10,028 nt of DNA from an uncultured Flammeovirgaceae bacterium (lineage in GTDB: Bacteria > Bacteroidota > Bacteroidia > Cytophagales > Cyclobacteriaceae): positions 1-10,028 of the forward strand of contig CAKZPJ010000758.1 in assembly GCA_937138955.1 (NCBI GenBank). Direction: 5' to 3'. Position 1 is the stretch's first letter. Every line of letters begins with the position of its first letter. The translations under genes and the position numbers were made by a program. The notes beneath the pieces were generated by a model that was not told the origin of the DNA, searched no databases, and was given only the letters and a program-made list of their open reading frames with translations. Shown piece by piece: positions 1 to 7,680 of the stretch.

Positions 1-730
1 CCGCTCGGTAGCAACCATGCTCTCAGACGAAGTTTCCAAGAAGTTCGGTAGCCCAGGTTTACCGCTGGGTACCATACACTTTAAATTTAAAGGATCAGCT
101 GGCCAGAGTTTCGCAGCTTTCACGGCTAAAGGAATTCGGTTCGAGCTGGAGGGTGAAGCTAACGACTACTTCGGTAAGGGTTTGTCCGGAAGCGAGCTAA
201 TCATATACCCTCACCGTGAGTCGAAGTATGTACCTGAAGAAAATATGATTATCGGTAATGTGGCTTTCTACGGAGCTACTGCTGGTGAAGCTTACATTCG
301 CGGACAAGCTGGCGAGCGGTTTTGTGTTCGTAATTCGGGAGTTAAGACAGTGGTAGAAGGTATTGGCGACCACGGGTGTGAGTATATGACCGGTGGAACC
401 GTAGTAGTGCTTGGGCGCACCGGGCGCAACTTCGGAGCGGGAATGAGCGGCGGAGTTGCGTTTGTCTACGATCAAGAAGAAAGATTTCCCAAATACTATA
501 ACCCAGCGCAGGTAGGCTTAGAAAGTATGAATGAAGATGATGTTCGTACAGTGTATACCATGCTTCAGAAGCATATTGACTATACAGATAGCCATGTTGC
601 CCAGCGCTTGCTACGAAATTGGGATGTTCTTTCTCAGTATTTTGTTAAGGTGATGCCTCGGGAGTACAAAGCAGCATTAGAAAAGAAAAAAGCGCAGAAG
701 AAAGCTCTCGAAGAACAAGTGAAAGTGTAA
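1..730 (+). CDS. gltB: Glutamate synthase large subunit, C-terminal part (5' end outside window)
   Basis: This is the C-terminal end of the glutamate synthase (GOGAT) alpha subunit, which makes two glutamates from glutamine and 2-oxoglutarate in the cytoplasm. The frame is open from base 2, before the first ATG at 17, and reads [10 protein letters not shown], so the gene enters from upstream and the ATG at 17 is internal. About 243 residues are present. They form the GXGXG beta-helix domain, with repeated glycine turns ([66 protein letters not shown]), followed by a helical end ([20 protein letters not shown]) and a Lys/Glu-rich tail. The glutaminase and FMN/Fe-S synthase domains lie outside the window. 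The small-subunit gene follows after 72 bases on the same strand, the usual gltBD order. Identification is secure. Confidence 0.96.
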   Translation, partial: RSVATMLSDEVSKKFGSPGLPLGTIHFKFKGSAGQSFAAFTAKGIRFELEGEANDYFGKGLSGSELIIYPHRESKYVPEENMIIGNVAFYGATAGEAYIRGQAGERFCVRNSGVKTVVEGIGDHGCEYMTGGTVVVLGRTGRNFGAGMSGGVAFVYDQEERFPKYYNPAQVGLESMNEDDVRTVYTMLQKHIDYTDSHVAQRLLRNWDVLSQYFVKVMPREYKAALEKKKAQKKALEEQVKV

Positions 731-738
731 TGTGGGGA

Positions 739-799
739 TTAGGTATTGGACGCTTCATCGCCTGTTCCCCAATCCCTGCCCCCAAAATCTAATACCTAA
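739..799. repeat. Imperfect palindrome in the gltB-gltD spacer
   Basis: TTAGGTATTGGA at 739-750 pairs with TCTAATACCTAA at 788-799: nine perfect base pairs at the outer end, then one G-U pair and two more pairs, around a 37-base C-rich loop. GGGATT (735-740) can alternatively pair with AATCCC (771-776), and this excludes the outer few pairs of the long stem. The element fills most of the 72-base spacer and ends three bases before the gltD start codon. No T-run follows, so it is not an ordinary terminator. It may tune gltD translation, stabilise mRNA or be a dispersed intergenic repeat. The pairing is seen directly; the role is inferred. Confidence 0.55.
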
Positions 800-802
800 G
801 TT

Positions 803-2284
803 ATGGGAAAACCAACTGGATTTAAAGAATATAATCGCGAGTTGCCTGCAACGCGTGACCCAAAGGAGCGGACTAAAGATTATCAGGAGTTATATCTCGA
901 TTTCGATGATAAGAAAACTAAGGATCAGGCAGCTCGTTGTATGGACTGTGGTATTCCGTTTTGCCACAATGGTTGTCCGCTAGGGAACGTTATCCCTGAT
1001 TTCAATGATGCCGTATACGAAGAGAACTGGGAACTAGCGGCTCAGATTCTGCACTCAACCAATAATTTCCCTGAGTTTACTGGCAGAATTTGTCCGGCTC
1101 CCTGCGAAGCCTCCTGCGTTTTGGGCATTATAAAGCCTCCGGTAGCGATTGAGCATATCGAAAAATCAATTGCGGAAAAAGCTTTTGAGCTAGGATTCAT
1201 TCAACCGGAACCACCTGAAACCCGAACAGGAAAGAAAATAGCCGTAATTGGTTCGGGACCGGCCGGATTGGCTGCCGCCGCTCAACTCAATAAGGCGGGT
1301 CATTGGGTAACTTTATTTGAGAAGGATCAGCGTATTGGCGGATTACTACGCTACGGAATTCCTGATTTCAAAATGGAGAAGTGGGTAATCGACCGCCGAC
1401 TAAAAGTAATGGAAGAAGAAGGGATTACCTTCAAAACCGGAGTGCACGTAGGTAAGGATATTACTGCCAATCAGCTAGAAGATGAGTTTGACGCTATTGT
1501 AGTGAGCACCGGAGCTGGAGTGCCTCGTGATTTACCTATACCGGGGCGTGAGTTGAAGGGCGTTCATTTTGCTATGGAGTTTCTTACCCAACAGAATCAG
1601 CGAGTCTCTGGCGACCGCCTCACCGATGATTCGGATATTTGGGCTACCAATAAGCACGTAATAGTAATTGGTGGCGGTGATACTGGTTCCGACTGTGTGG
1701 GAACATCCAATCGTCACCAAGCTGCTTCAGTTACGCAAATTGAATTAATGCCTAAGCCTCCAACCGAGCGTGGAGAAGATAACCCCTGGCCCCAGTGGCC
1801 TATGATTTTACAAACTTCGTCTTCTCACGAGGAAGGTGCCGAGCGTAATTGGTCCATTATGACCAAAGAATTTACCAGTGATGATGAGGGTAACGTCAAA
1901 GGTCTCAAGCTGGCTAAACTAGAGTGGAAGGTAAACGAAGAAGGGCGGCCTTATTTTGACGAGATACCCGGAAGTGAGTACGAAATTCCTTGTGGCTTAG
2001 CACTATTAGCGATTGGCTTTCTGCATACCGAACGACATGGTCTGCTGGAAGGTTTGGGAGTAGAATTGGATGATCGAGGAAATATCAAAGCTCAAGAAGG
2101 GCAATATCAAACCAGTAAGCCTAATGTGTTTGCTGCCGGAGATGCTCGCCGGGGTCAGTCGCTAGTAGTTTGGGCCATCGCCGAAGGCCGAGAAGCTGCC
2201 CGAGCAGTAGACACTTACCTGATGGGCGAGTCTAAGCTAGAAGCCCGGGACGAATCTATGTTACAAATAGCAAATGCCGGGTAA
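803..2284 (+). CDS. gltD: Glutamate synthase small subunit (NADPH, beta chain)
   Basis: This is the 493-residue beta subunit of glutamate synthase. It oxidises NADPH on FAD and passes electrons through Fe-S clusters to the GltB synthase site. The N-terminal ferredoxin-like domain shows the cysteine clusters C46-x2-C49-x4-C54-x3-C58 and C97-x3-C101-x3-C105. The FAD-binding motif is GSGPAG at 150-155, followed by the EKDQRIGGLLRYGIP segment (173-187). The NADPH-binding Rossmann motif is GGGDTG at 290-295. The C-terminal FAD signature AAGDARRGQSLVVWAI spans 444-459. Length and motif order are normal for GltD. The ATG at 803 is chosen because the protein begins MGKPTGFKEYNRE, the usual GltD N-terminus; no Shine-Dalgarno sequence is visible. 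It is expected to be co-transcribed with gltB and ends at the terminator at 2341. Confidence 0.97.
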   Translation: MGKPTGFKEYNRELPATRDPKERTKDYQELYLDFDDKKTKDQAARCMDCGIPFCHNGCPLGNVIPDFNDAVYEENWELAAQILHSTNNFPEFTGRICPAPCEASCVLGIIKPPVAIEHIEKSIAEKAFELGFIQPEPPETRTGKKIAVIGSGPAGLAAAAQLNKAGHWVTLFEKDQRIGGLLRYGIPDFKMEKWVIDRRLKVMEEEGITFKTGVHVGKDITANQLEDEFDAIVVSTGAGVPRDLPIPGRELKGVHFAMEFLTQQNQRVSGDRLTDDSDIWATNKHVIVIGGGDTGSDCVGTSNRHQAASVTQIELMPKPPTERGEDNPWPQWPMILQTSSSHEEGAERNWSIMTKEFTSDDEGNVKGLKLAKLEWKVNEEGRPYFDEIPGSEYEIPCGLALLAIGFLHTERHGLLEGLGVELDDRGNIKAQEGQYQTSKPNVFAAGDARRGQSLVVWAIAEGREAARAVDTYLMGESKLEARDESMLQIANAG

Positions 2285-2340
2285 CTACGGTAAAAAGGAT
2301 CAGAGACTTCCCAGCAACTAAATAAAAGAGAATTACACTA

Positions 2341-2367
2341 ACGGTTAGCCATTGGCTGACCGTTTTT
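2341..2367 (+). terminator. Rho-independent terminator after gltBD
   Basis: ACGGTTAGCC (2341-2350) pairs with GGCTGACCGT (2354-2363) through ten positions, one of them a G-U pair, around a three-base ATT loop. The stem is followed by TTTTTGGGTTTT, with five T at 2363-2367. It lies 57 bases after the gltD stop and closes that operon. Confidence 0.85.
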
Positions 2368-2466
2368 GGGTTTTACAGTATTGGCAGGAAATCTTCATTA
2401 AGATCATTACCCGACTTATCAGCAAAAAGCTTAACTTTCCGGCTTATTGTATTATCAAAAGTACAC

Positions 2467-4998
2467 ATGAAATATCTTATCGGGTCATTACTTTCACTGA
2501 CTACCAGTATGTTGTTGGGGCAGATACCTACTCCAGCAGATTTTTTAGGGTACGAATTAGGAGAGCGCTTTACTCGCCATGCTCAAGTACTTGGTTATTT
2601 TGAGCAAGTAGCTGAACAAAAAGCAACAGTTACTTTAGTAAGATATGGCGAAACCAATGAGCATCGTCCATTGGCAGTAACGTATATAACTTCTCCCGAA
2701 AATGTAGCTCAGTTGGCGGCAATTCAGGTCGCAAATTTGGCGCGTACCGGATTGGGTGAAGGCGATAGCCAGGTGTTTAACGATCTTGCTATTGTATGGC
2801 TAAGCTATAACGTACACGGAAACGAGGCGGTATCTACTGAAGCGGCTATGCGCGTTTTGTACGAGTTAGCCAGTGGAAATAACGCTCAAGCAGTGGAATG
2901 GCTAAAAAATACAGTAGTCATTATTGATCCGTGTATTAATCCTGACGGTCGCGACCGCTACGTGAATTGGTATAATCAGAAAGCAAATACTATTCTCAAC
3001 CCCCACCCCGAATCTTGGGAACACGATGAACCCTGGCCCGGTGGGCGGATGAATCACTACTTGTTTGATCTAAATCGCGACTGGGCTTGGGCTACTCAAC
3101 AAGAAACCCAGGAACGATTGAAGCTTTACAATCAGTGGCTGCCTCATATTCACGCCGATTACCACGAACAGGGCATTAATAGCCCGTACTACTTTGCGCC
3201 TGCTGCCGAGCCGTACCACGCCGTTATTACTGATTGGCAACGCGAGCTACAAAATATGATTGGTAAGAACAACGCCCGCTACTTCGATGAAGCCGGATGG
3301 CTATACTTTACCCGAGAGCGGTTTGATCTGCTGTATCCAAGCTATGGAGATACGTATCCTATGTTTAATGGGGCAATTGGTATGACCTATGAGCAGGGCG
3401 GATCAGGCCGGGCTGGTTTAGCGGTGCTCACCGAAGAAGGCGATACACTTACCTTGGAAGACCGAATAAGTCACCACGTGACCACTAGCTTATCTACTAT
3501 TGAAATAGCTTCTCAAAATGCCGAACGTATAGTACAGGAATTCTCAGATTTCTATCGGCAATCGCAGCGGGGCGAACTTGGAAGCTACCAGAGTTATGTG
3601 GTGAAGGCTGATAATAATCCGGAAAAAATAATGGCTCTGCGCTCACTGCTAGACACCCATTATATCCGGTACGAGGAAAGTACAGCTTCGCGTAACTTAT
3701 CAGGATTTAGTTATCGACAGAATGGAGAAGTTGATTTTCGATTGGAAGAAGGTGATTTAGTCATTTCTGCCAGTCAGCCTAAATCAGTACTGCTACAAAC
3801 TCTCTTTGAACCCGAAGCGGAACTTTCCGATTCTATTACCTACGATATCACCGCTTGGGCGATTCCTTACGCTTACGATCTAAATGCTTATGCACTAACT
3901 ACCAATATCAACTCTACTCAGCAATTTGCCGAAACTACGTTCACCTCTCAGTCGGTGGAAGGGTCAGCATATGCCTACGTGAGTAAATGGAATGGAGTTC
4001 AAGATGCTCGGTTCCTGTCCCAACTCATTCAACACGGAATTAAGGTGCGATACGCGACCCGAGATTTTTCGGTAGAAGGACAAGCCTTCGATGCCGGAAC
4101 CCTTATTGTTACCCGAGCCAACAACCAAGCGTTAGGAACACAATTTGACCAGAAAGTTGTAGCGCTTGCTAATAGTTTGCAGCAAGAAGTCATCCCAATC
4201 CGAACCGGCTATGTTGAAAGTGGTTTTGATCTGGGTTCGGGTGAAATTCGTTACATAGAACCGCCTAAAGTGCTGTTAGCTGCTGGCGAAGATATATCGC
4301 CCTACGGATTCGGAGAAATATGGTATTTCTTTGAGCAAGAGTTACAGTATCCGGTATCCGTAGTTAATGCCCAAGAACTAGAAGGTGTAGATTTATCGAC
4401 CTACAACACGCTGATTTTACCCAGCGGACAGTACCGAACGGCTTTAGAAGAGGTTAACCTTAGAAACTGGATCAAGGGGGGAGGTAAAGTTATTGCTCTA
4501 GAAAATGCTCTGTCCTACTTTAAAGAACAAGAAGAGTATCAATTATCAGAGTTCGGTAACGACCAAGAGCAAAAACGCATTACAAGGCAGAAAGACGATT
4601 ATCAAGAACAGCGTCAACTTGCTTCTTACGATGAGCGCGAGCGACGAAGTATCAGTAATTATATTTCGGGTAGTATCTTCAAACTCCGGCTAGATAATAC
4701 GCACCCGCTGGGTATGGGCTATCCCGAACACTACTTCACACTAAAGCGGGGCAGCAAGCGCTACGGCTATTTAGCAGAAGGATGGAGCGTGGCGACTTTA
4801 GCCAACCAAGAATCACTAGTAAGTGGTTTTGCTGGGGCTGAAGCCCAGAAGCAACTTTCTAATTCTCTGATTTTCGGGGTAGAAGAGTCAGGTGATGGGA
4901 GTATTGTTTATATGGCTGACAATCCTCTGTTTCGGGCTTTCTGGCAAAATGGAAAGCTATTATTTAGCAACGCTCTATTCTTGGTAGGACAAGATTAA
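2467..4998 (+). CDS. Secreted M14-family zinc carboxypeptidase-like peptidase, 843 aa
   Basis: Residues 1-18 (MKYLIGSLLSLTTSMLLG, then QIPTP) form a signal peptide, so the enzyme should be exported. The M14 metallocarboxypeptidase core occupies about 25-350. Zinc ligands are H117 and E120 (NVHGNE), with H233 in ADYHEQG the likely third ligand. Substrate-binding arginines are suggested by NPDGRDR (159-164) and by NR at 203-204. The general-base glutamate is probably E309 in TYEQGG. The second half resembles a class I glutamine-amidotransferase/DJ-1-like fold, as in large Bacteroidota M14 proteins: PPKVLLAAGEDISPYG at 599-614 and NTLILPSGQYR at 647-657. A very charged stretch at about 686-728 interrupts it. 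The ATG at 2467 starts the signal peptide. The gene stands alone after the gltBD terminator. Its peptide substrate cannot be read from sequence. Confidence 0.9.
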   Translation: MKYLIGSLLSLTTSMLLGQIPTPADFLGYELGERFTRHAQVLGYFEQVAEQKATVTLVRYGETNEHRPLAVTYITSPENVAQLAAIQVANLARTGLGEGDSQVFNDLAIVWLSYNVHGNEAVSTEAAMRVLYELASGNNAQAVEWLKNTVVIIDPCINPDGRDRYVNWYNQKANTILNPHPESWEHDEPWPGGRMNHYLFDLNRDWAWATQQETQERLKLYNQWLPHIHADYHEQGINSPYYFAPAAEPYHAVITDWQRELQNMIGKNNARYFDEAGWLYFTRERFDLLYPSYGDTYPMFNGAIGMTYEQGGSGRAGLAVLTEEGDTLTLEDRISHHVTTSLSTIEIASQNAERIVQEFSDFYRQSQRGELGSYQSYVVKADNNPEKIMALRSLLDTHYIRYEESTASRNLSGFSYRQNGEVDFRLEEGDLVISASQPKSVLLQTLFEPEAELSDSITYDITAWAIPYAYDLNAYALTTNINSTQQFAETTFTSQSVEGSAYAYVSKWNGVQDARFLSQLIQHGIKVRYATRDFSVEGQAFDAGTLIVTRANNQALGTQFDQKVVALANSLQQEVIPIRTGYVESGFDLGSGEIRYIEPPKVLLAAGEDISPYGFGEIWYFFEQELQYPVSVVNAQELEGVDLSTYNTLILPSGQYRTALEEVNLRNWIKGGGKVIALENALSYFKEQEEYQLSEFGNDQEQKRITRQKDDYQEQRQLASYDERERRSISNYISGSIFKLRLDNTHPLGMGYPEHYFTLKRGSKRYGYLAEGWSVATLANQESLVSGFAGAEAQKQLSNSLIFGVEESGDGSIVYMADNPLFRAFWQNGKLLFSNALFLVGQD

Positions 4999-5034
4999 AC
5001 TGACAAATAGGCTTCCGTTTATAGAAGCAGTCGT

Positions 5035-5062
5035 AGTGATTGTACTCACTTCCTTACATTTG
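5035..5062 (+). promoter_or_regulatory. Possible promoter with a GTGA-N6-TCAC dyad
   Basis: TACATTTG at 5055-5062 matches the Bacteroidota -7 consensus TAnnTTTG exactly. Just upstream lies a perfect dyad, AGTGA (5035-5039) and TCACT (5046-5050) spaced by six bases, shaped like a site for a CRP/FNR-type regulator. No good -33 TTTG sits at the expected distance, which weakens the call. The element lies 41 bases before the broken short gene at 5103 and may be the leftover control region of that gene. The rest of 4999-5102 shows nothing else convincing. Confidence 0.3.
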
Positions 5063-5102
5063 TAATAAAGTACATCTATTTACCTACCCGAGAAGGGTGC
5101 TT

Positions 5103-5264
5103 ATGAAGCGATTTAAAGTTTTTCTAAAACTATCGCGTTACTAGTGATGATTTTCAGTGATTTATGAAGAAAATCTGATCCAAGTTGTTAGCGCGACATT
5201 TAACCATCTTCCAACTGGTTTAAATATGCTGAAAATAAAGCAGTTCTGGCAAAACAGATTCTAA
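5103..5264 (+). pseudogene. Degraded gene start with a broken signal peptide
   Basis: From ATG 5103 the frame reads MKRFKVFLKLSRY and stops at 5142-5144. If one T is restored to the five-T run at 5119-5123, it reads MKRFKVFSKTIALLVMIFS, a textbook export signal: a basic start followed by a hydrophobic core. That frame stops at TGA 5165-5167. A second shift near 5157 opens VIYEENLIQVVSATFNHLP and continues to TAA 5262-5264. At least two frame changes within 60 bases argue for a decayed gene rather than one sequencing error. What remains is too short to assign a family. Only the signal-peptide start is convincing; the downstream piece is tentative. A candidate promoter lies just upstream (5055-5062), and the next gene starts about 100 bases later on the same strand. 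Confidence 0.45.
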
Positions 5265-5360
5265 AACTTTAAATCACTTTTATAAGTACTTTTAACCCAT
5301 CAGCTACATTGTGTTTTCCAATCTGACCCGCCATTATCAATTTAATTTCTACTAATCATT

Positions 5361-6377
5361 ATGAATCGAATTATTACTCTCATTGCCCTGTTTGCATTAG
5401 CTGCATTCACAACCGCTCCAGTTGAGCCTTTTATTACCGCCAAAAGCTTTCAGAAGTCAGGTTACGGAGAGAAAAAAATGAAGAAAGCCCCCCAGAAGGT
5501 TTTTATCAACTCATTTTTCGTTAACTATCAGTTAGTAGCCGGTGCTATGGTTTCTAGTGCCACTGGGGTTTCTAAAACCGGAATGACAGTAGCTCTCGAT
5601 GGAATTAACGCCGATCAACTTCAATAAGTAACTGACAAAGCGTACCAAAGATTTGCAAAAAAGTTGAAAGACAATGGGTACGAAATTGTTTCTGCTGACA
5701 AGGCAGCAGGTGTTGAAGCCTACGCTGATTGGGAAAGATTATCTGGTGGAACTCCTAGTAAAGCGCAACTTGTTGGATATTTGTCTACGGCTCCTGCCAG
5801 TTATGATTTCTTTGTAAAGTGAGTTACTAAAAAAGGGAAAGGCAAACGTAGTTTCTTCGACATCGCGCCTAAATTAAGTAAGCAATTAGACGATGCATTA
5901 GTATTTGAGGGGGCATTTAACTTTCAGTACGTAATGATGGATGCTAGCTATAATTACCTGATGGAAAGCAGTAAGGTAAAAGTAAAAGTAGATTTCAAGA
6001 TACCTGCTACCGCTGTTGCTCAGTCTAAAAAAGGTTGGGCGGGGCAAGGCTCTCTAGAGACTAGTCCAACGCTAGCTCGCTTTGTATACGAGGGAAGAGC
6101 ACCTGGCCTTGGTGCAGAATCAATTATTGCTTATTCGCCTAAAAAAGATATTGATATACCTGGGGTCGTGGAAGAGAAGAAATTTAAGGAGTATACTGCT
6201 AATCCCAACCAACCTTATAGCAACTACGCCTCTTTGGGAATTCTTGTGGATAAAGATGTGAAAGTATCTCATTGGGTGAAAGCAGATACGGAAGCCTACT
6301 TAGCAAAAGCGGAAAAAGCACTTAACGGCTACCTCGATTTTATGGTAGAGAAACTACTCGATTCCTCTGGGGGATAG
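5361..6377 (+). pseudogene. Secreted protein of unknown family, one frame with internal TAA and TGA
   Basis: A single reading frame runs from ATG 5361 to TAG 6375-6377 (338 codons) and is interrupted only by TAA at 5625-5627 and TGA at 5820-5822. There is no frameshift. The protein starts with a signal peptide (MNRIITLIALFALAAFTTA). The body is a mixed alpha/beta sequence: KVFINSFFVNYQLVAG, then ITDKAYQ-like VTDKAYQRFAKKLKDNGYEIV after the first stop, EAYADWERLSGGTPSKAQLVGY, then SFFDIAPKLSKQLDDALVFEG after the second. The last 148 codons (5934-6377) are fully open. I do not recognise the family. The conserved-looking text on both sides of each stop suggests very recent nonsense mutations or, less likely, readthrough: each stop is followed by GTN-ACT-NNN-AAA (V-T-x-K). 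A clear terminator follows at 6403. If neither stop is suppressed, only an 88-residue exported fragment is made. Confidence 0.7.
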
Positions 6378-6402
6378 TTTTAACTAAGAATATTTCTGAG
6401 AG

Positions 6403-6430
6403 AAGGCTACAACTACTGTAGCCTTTTTTT
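6403..6430 (+). terminator. Rho-independent terminator after the 5361-6377 gene
   Basis: AAGGCTACA (6403-6411) and TGTAGCCTT (6417-6425) form a perfect nine-pair stem with a five-base loop, followed by an uninterrupted T run through 6430. The T run is on the plus strand, so it serves the secreted-protein gene. On the minus strand the stem is followed by a mixed sequence (CTCTCAGAAAT), so its use by the convergent hydrolase gene is doubtful. Confidence 0.88.
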
Positions 6431-6445
6431 GTGTAAATAGTTTAC

Positions 6446-7333
6446 TTACGGATTGGATACCAGTAAGCCTCGCTCCAACAACCATGCTTCGCAGAGTTCT
6501 GGCCAAGCGGAGAATGCCGAGTAACGGCTACCCATTCCCAATCCGTGTCGCCCCCTTTCAAACACATGCAATTCAGCTGGAATATTCTTTTCTCGTAAAG
6601 CCAAATAAAAATAAATACTATTTTCTGGGGGTACTCCGGTATCTTCGTTGGTATGTACCAAAAAAGTAGGTGGGGTATCAGATTTTACCTGCCGTTCGTT
6701 AGAAAGGGAAGCCACTAATTCAGCATCTGCATTATCACCAAGTAAAGAACGACGAGAACCTTTGTGCTGATAATCTTCGGTAAAAGAAATAACCGGATAC
6801 AATAAAACCATAAAATCAGGACGACTACTTTGTTGATCAATCGTGTTGCTAGCACGAGCATCTCCTAAGTCAAAGTGCGTACCGAGGGTAGAGGCCATAT
6901 GCCCTCCGGCGGAGAAGCCTAGTACACCGATTCGGTTCGGATCAATACCCCATTCTTTAGCATGAGCCCGCACAGTGCGGATAGCTCGTTTACCATCGTT
7001 CATCGGAATGGGATGCTTATAGCCATTTCTCCCTAAACGGTAGGTCAGAATATAGGCCGATACTCCAAAAGAATTAAGCCACTTAGCAATCTGGTGCCCT
7101 TCGTGATCCATCGCCAACATGTTATAACCTCCACCGGGGCATACTACTACCGCTGCGCCGGTAGCTATATCTTCCGGCGCCGGGTATCGGATGAGTGATG
7201 GCTGATCTTTTGCTTCGGTTCCCGTAGCTCCTGGCGCACCATCGGCCCATAGTTGCAACGTATCTGGGGTAGACTGAGCCATAATATTAGTGAGCGTAAA
7301 GCAGCTTAATAAAGCTAGAAAAAGAAATTTCAT
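6446..7333 (-). CDS. Secreted alpha/beta hydrolase (esterase/lipase-like), 295 aa
   Basis: This protein has an alpha/beta hydrolase fold with a complete catalytic set. The nucleophile elbow is GFSAGG with S141. The acid is probably D231 in VHTNEDTGVP, and the base is H263 in GRHGLG. The oxyanion loop is CPGGGY at 65-70. This layout matches the secreted esterases often labelled acetyl-xylan esterase or 'endo-1,4-beta-xylanase B' in Bacteroidota, so deacylation of a carbohydrate ester is likely, but the substrate is not determined by the sequence. Residues 1-19 (MKFLFLALLSCFTLTNIMA, then QS) form a signal peptide, so it acts in the periplasm or outside. The gene is intact and converges on the damaged secreted-protein gene. 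It is one of the few clean genes between 5.1 and 8.6 kb. No carbohydrate-utilisation genes adjoin it here. Confidence 0.9.
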   Translation of the reverse strand: MKFLFLALLSCFTLTNIMAQSTPDTLQLWADGAPGATGTEAKDQPSLIRYPAPEDIATGAAVVVCPGGGYNMLAMDHEGHQIAKWLNSFGVSAYILTYRLGRNGYKHPIPMNDGKRAIRTVRAHAKEWGIDPNRIGVLGFSAGGHMASTLGTHFDLGDARASNTIDQQSSRPDFMVLLYPVISFTEDYQHKGSRRSLLGDNADAELVASLSNERQVKSDTPPTFLVHTNEDTGVPPENSIYFYLALREKNIPAELHVFERGRHGLGMGSRYSAFSAWPELCEAWLLERGLLVSNP

Positions 7334-7420
7334 GTAGTGGATGATTTAAAGTAGTATTTCACAAGTTGATAGCTGAATATGAAAGGGAACTACCAAGCTA
7401 TTGAATATATTTCACTCGGC

Positions 7421-7441
7421 AGTTTTAACTGATATTACTCA
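7421..7441 (+). repeat. Left terminal inverted repeat of the IS remnant
   Basis: The inner core TAACTGATATTAC (7426-7438) is the exact reverse complement of 7663-7675. Mismatches with the right end occur at 7422, 7425 and 7439. The transposase stop codon (7435-7437) lies inside this repeat, as is common in compact insertion sequences. Confidence 0.65.
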
Positions 7442-7642
7442 TAAGCAATTGAGCTCTTCATTTGCTGTAGTTCTTGGAACGCCAGCTGAATTGCCGCTGC
7501 ATAGAGTTTATGCTTGAGGGCAAAGTAATTAAGCTTCGTATGAATTTTTAACCACTCAATCTGATCGCGTAGCACTTACTTGACTGATGCTCACCATCAG
7601 ATAGTCGACATACTGGTCAAATAGGTTTTGTTTGTTTATCAT
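7435..7642 (-). pseudogene. Transposase remnant, N- and C-terminal ends joined out of frame
   Basis: From ATG 7642 the minus strand reads MINKQNLFDQYVDYLMVSIS followed by QVSATRSD and a stop at 7558-7556. In another frame it continues QIEWLKIHTKLNYFALKHKL, then YAAAIQLAFQELQQMKSSIA, YE, stop at 7437-7435. The first part resembles the start of IS4/IS701-type DDE transposases, and the second resembles their final helix (F-A-L-K-x-K-L-Y-x-A-A-x-Q-x-A-F-x-x-L). The catalytic DDE core is missing, so about 70 residues remain of what is usually a 300-400 residue protein. The gene is dead. Its placement exactly between matching inverted repeats supports the assignment. Family resemblance is from memory of the motif, not a search. 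Confidence 0.55.
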
Positions 7643-7659
7643 CTAAATTACTACTTTAG

Positions 7660-7680
7660 TGCGTAATATCAGTTACAAGT
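7660..7680 (-). repeat. Right terminal inverted repeat of the IS remnant
   Basis: GTAATATCAGTTA at 7663-7675 is the exact complement of the left core. The stop codon of the neighbouring small gene (TAA, 7675-7673) lies within this repeat, which indicates that the insertion cut that gene's 3' end. Confidence 0.65.

Larger units (their letters stand above)
7421..7680 (-). mobile_element. MITE-like remnant of an insertion sequence, 260 bp
   Basis: The ends of this segment are inverted repeats matching at 18 of 21 positions (7421-7441 and 7660-7680), with a perfect 13-base core TAACTGATATTAC at 7426-7438 and its complement at 7663-7675. Between them lies a collapsed minus-strand transposase gene that keeps only its first and last parts. 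It is therefore an internally deleted, non-autonomous element. AGTTT occurs at 7421-7425 and 7678-7682 and could be the target duplication, but two extra bases on the right side leave the exact boundaries open. The parent element would be of the IS4/IS701 type judging by the transposase ends. Confidence 0.65.

Noticed and set aside
2432..2439. TAACTTTC as the -7 box of the M14 peptidase gene
   Set aside because: One mismatch to TAnnTTTG and no -33 TTTG at the right distance; too weak in AT-rich sequence.
5011..5028. GCTTC/GAAGC hairpin after the M14 peptidase as a terminator
   Set aside because: Only five base pairs, an eight-base loop and no T run.
7347..7658. Ten-base inverted repeat TAAAGTAGTA (7347-7356) / TACTACTTTA (7649-7658)
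   Set aside because: One copy is outside and one inside the IS remnant, with no consistent placement relative to genes; likely chance in AT-rich DNA.
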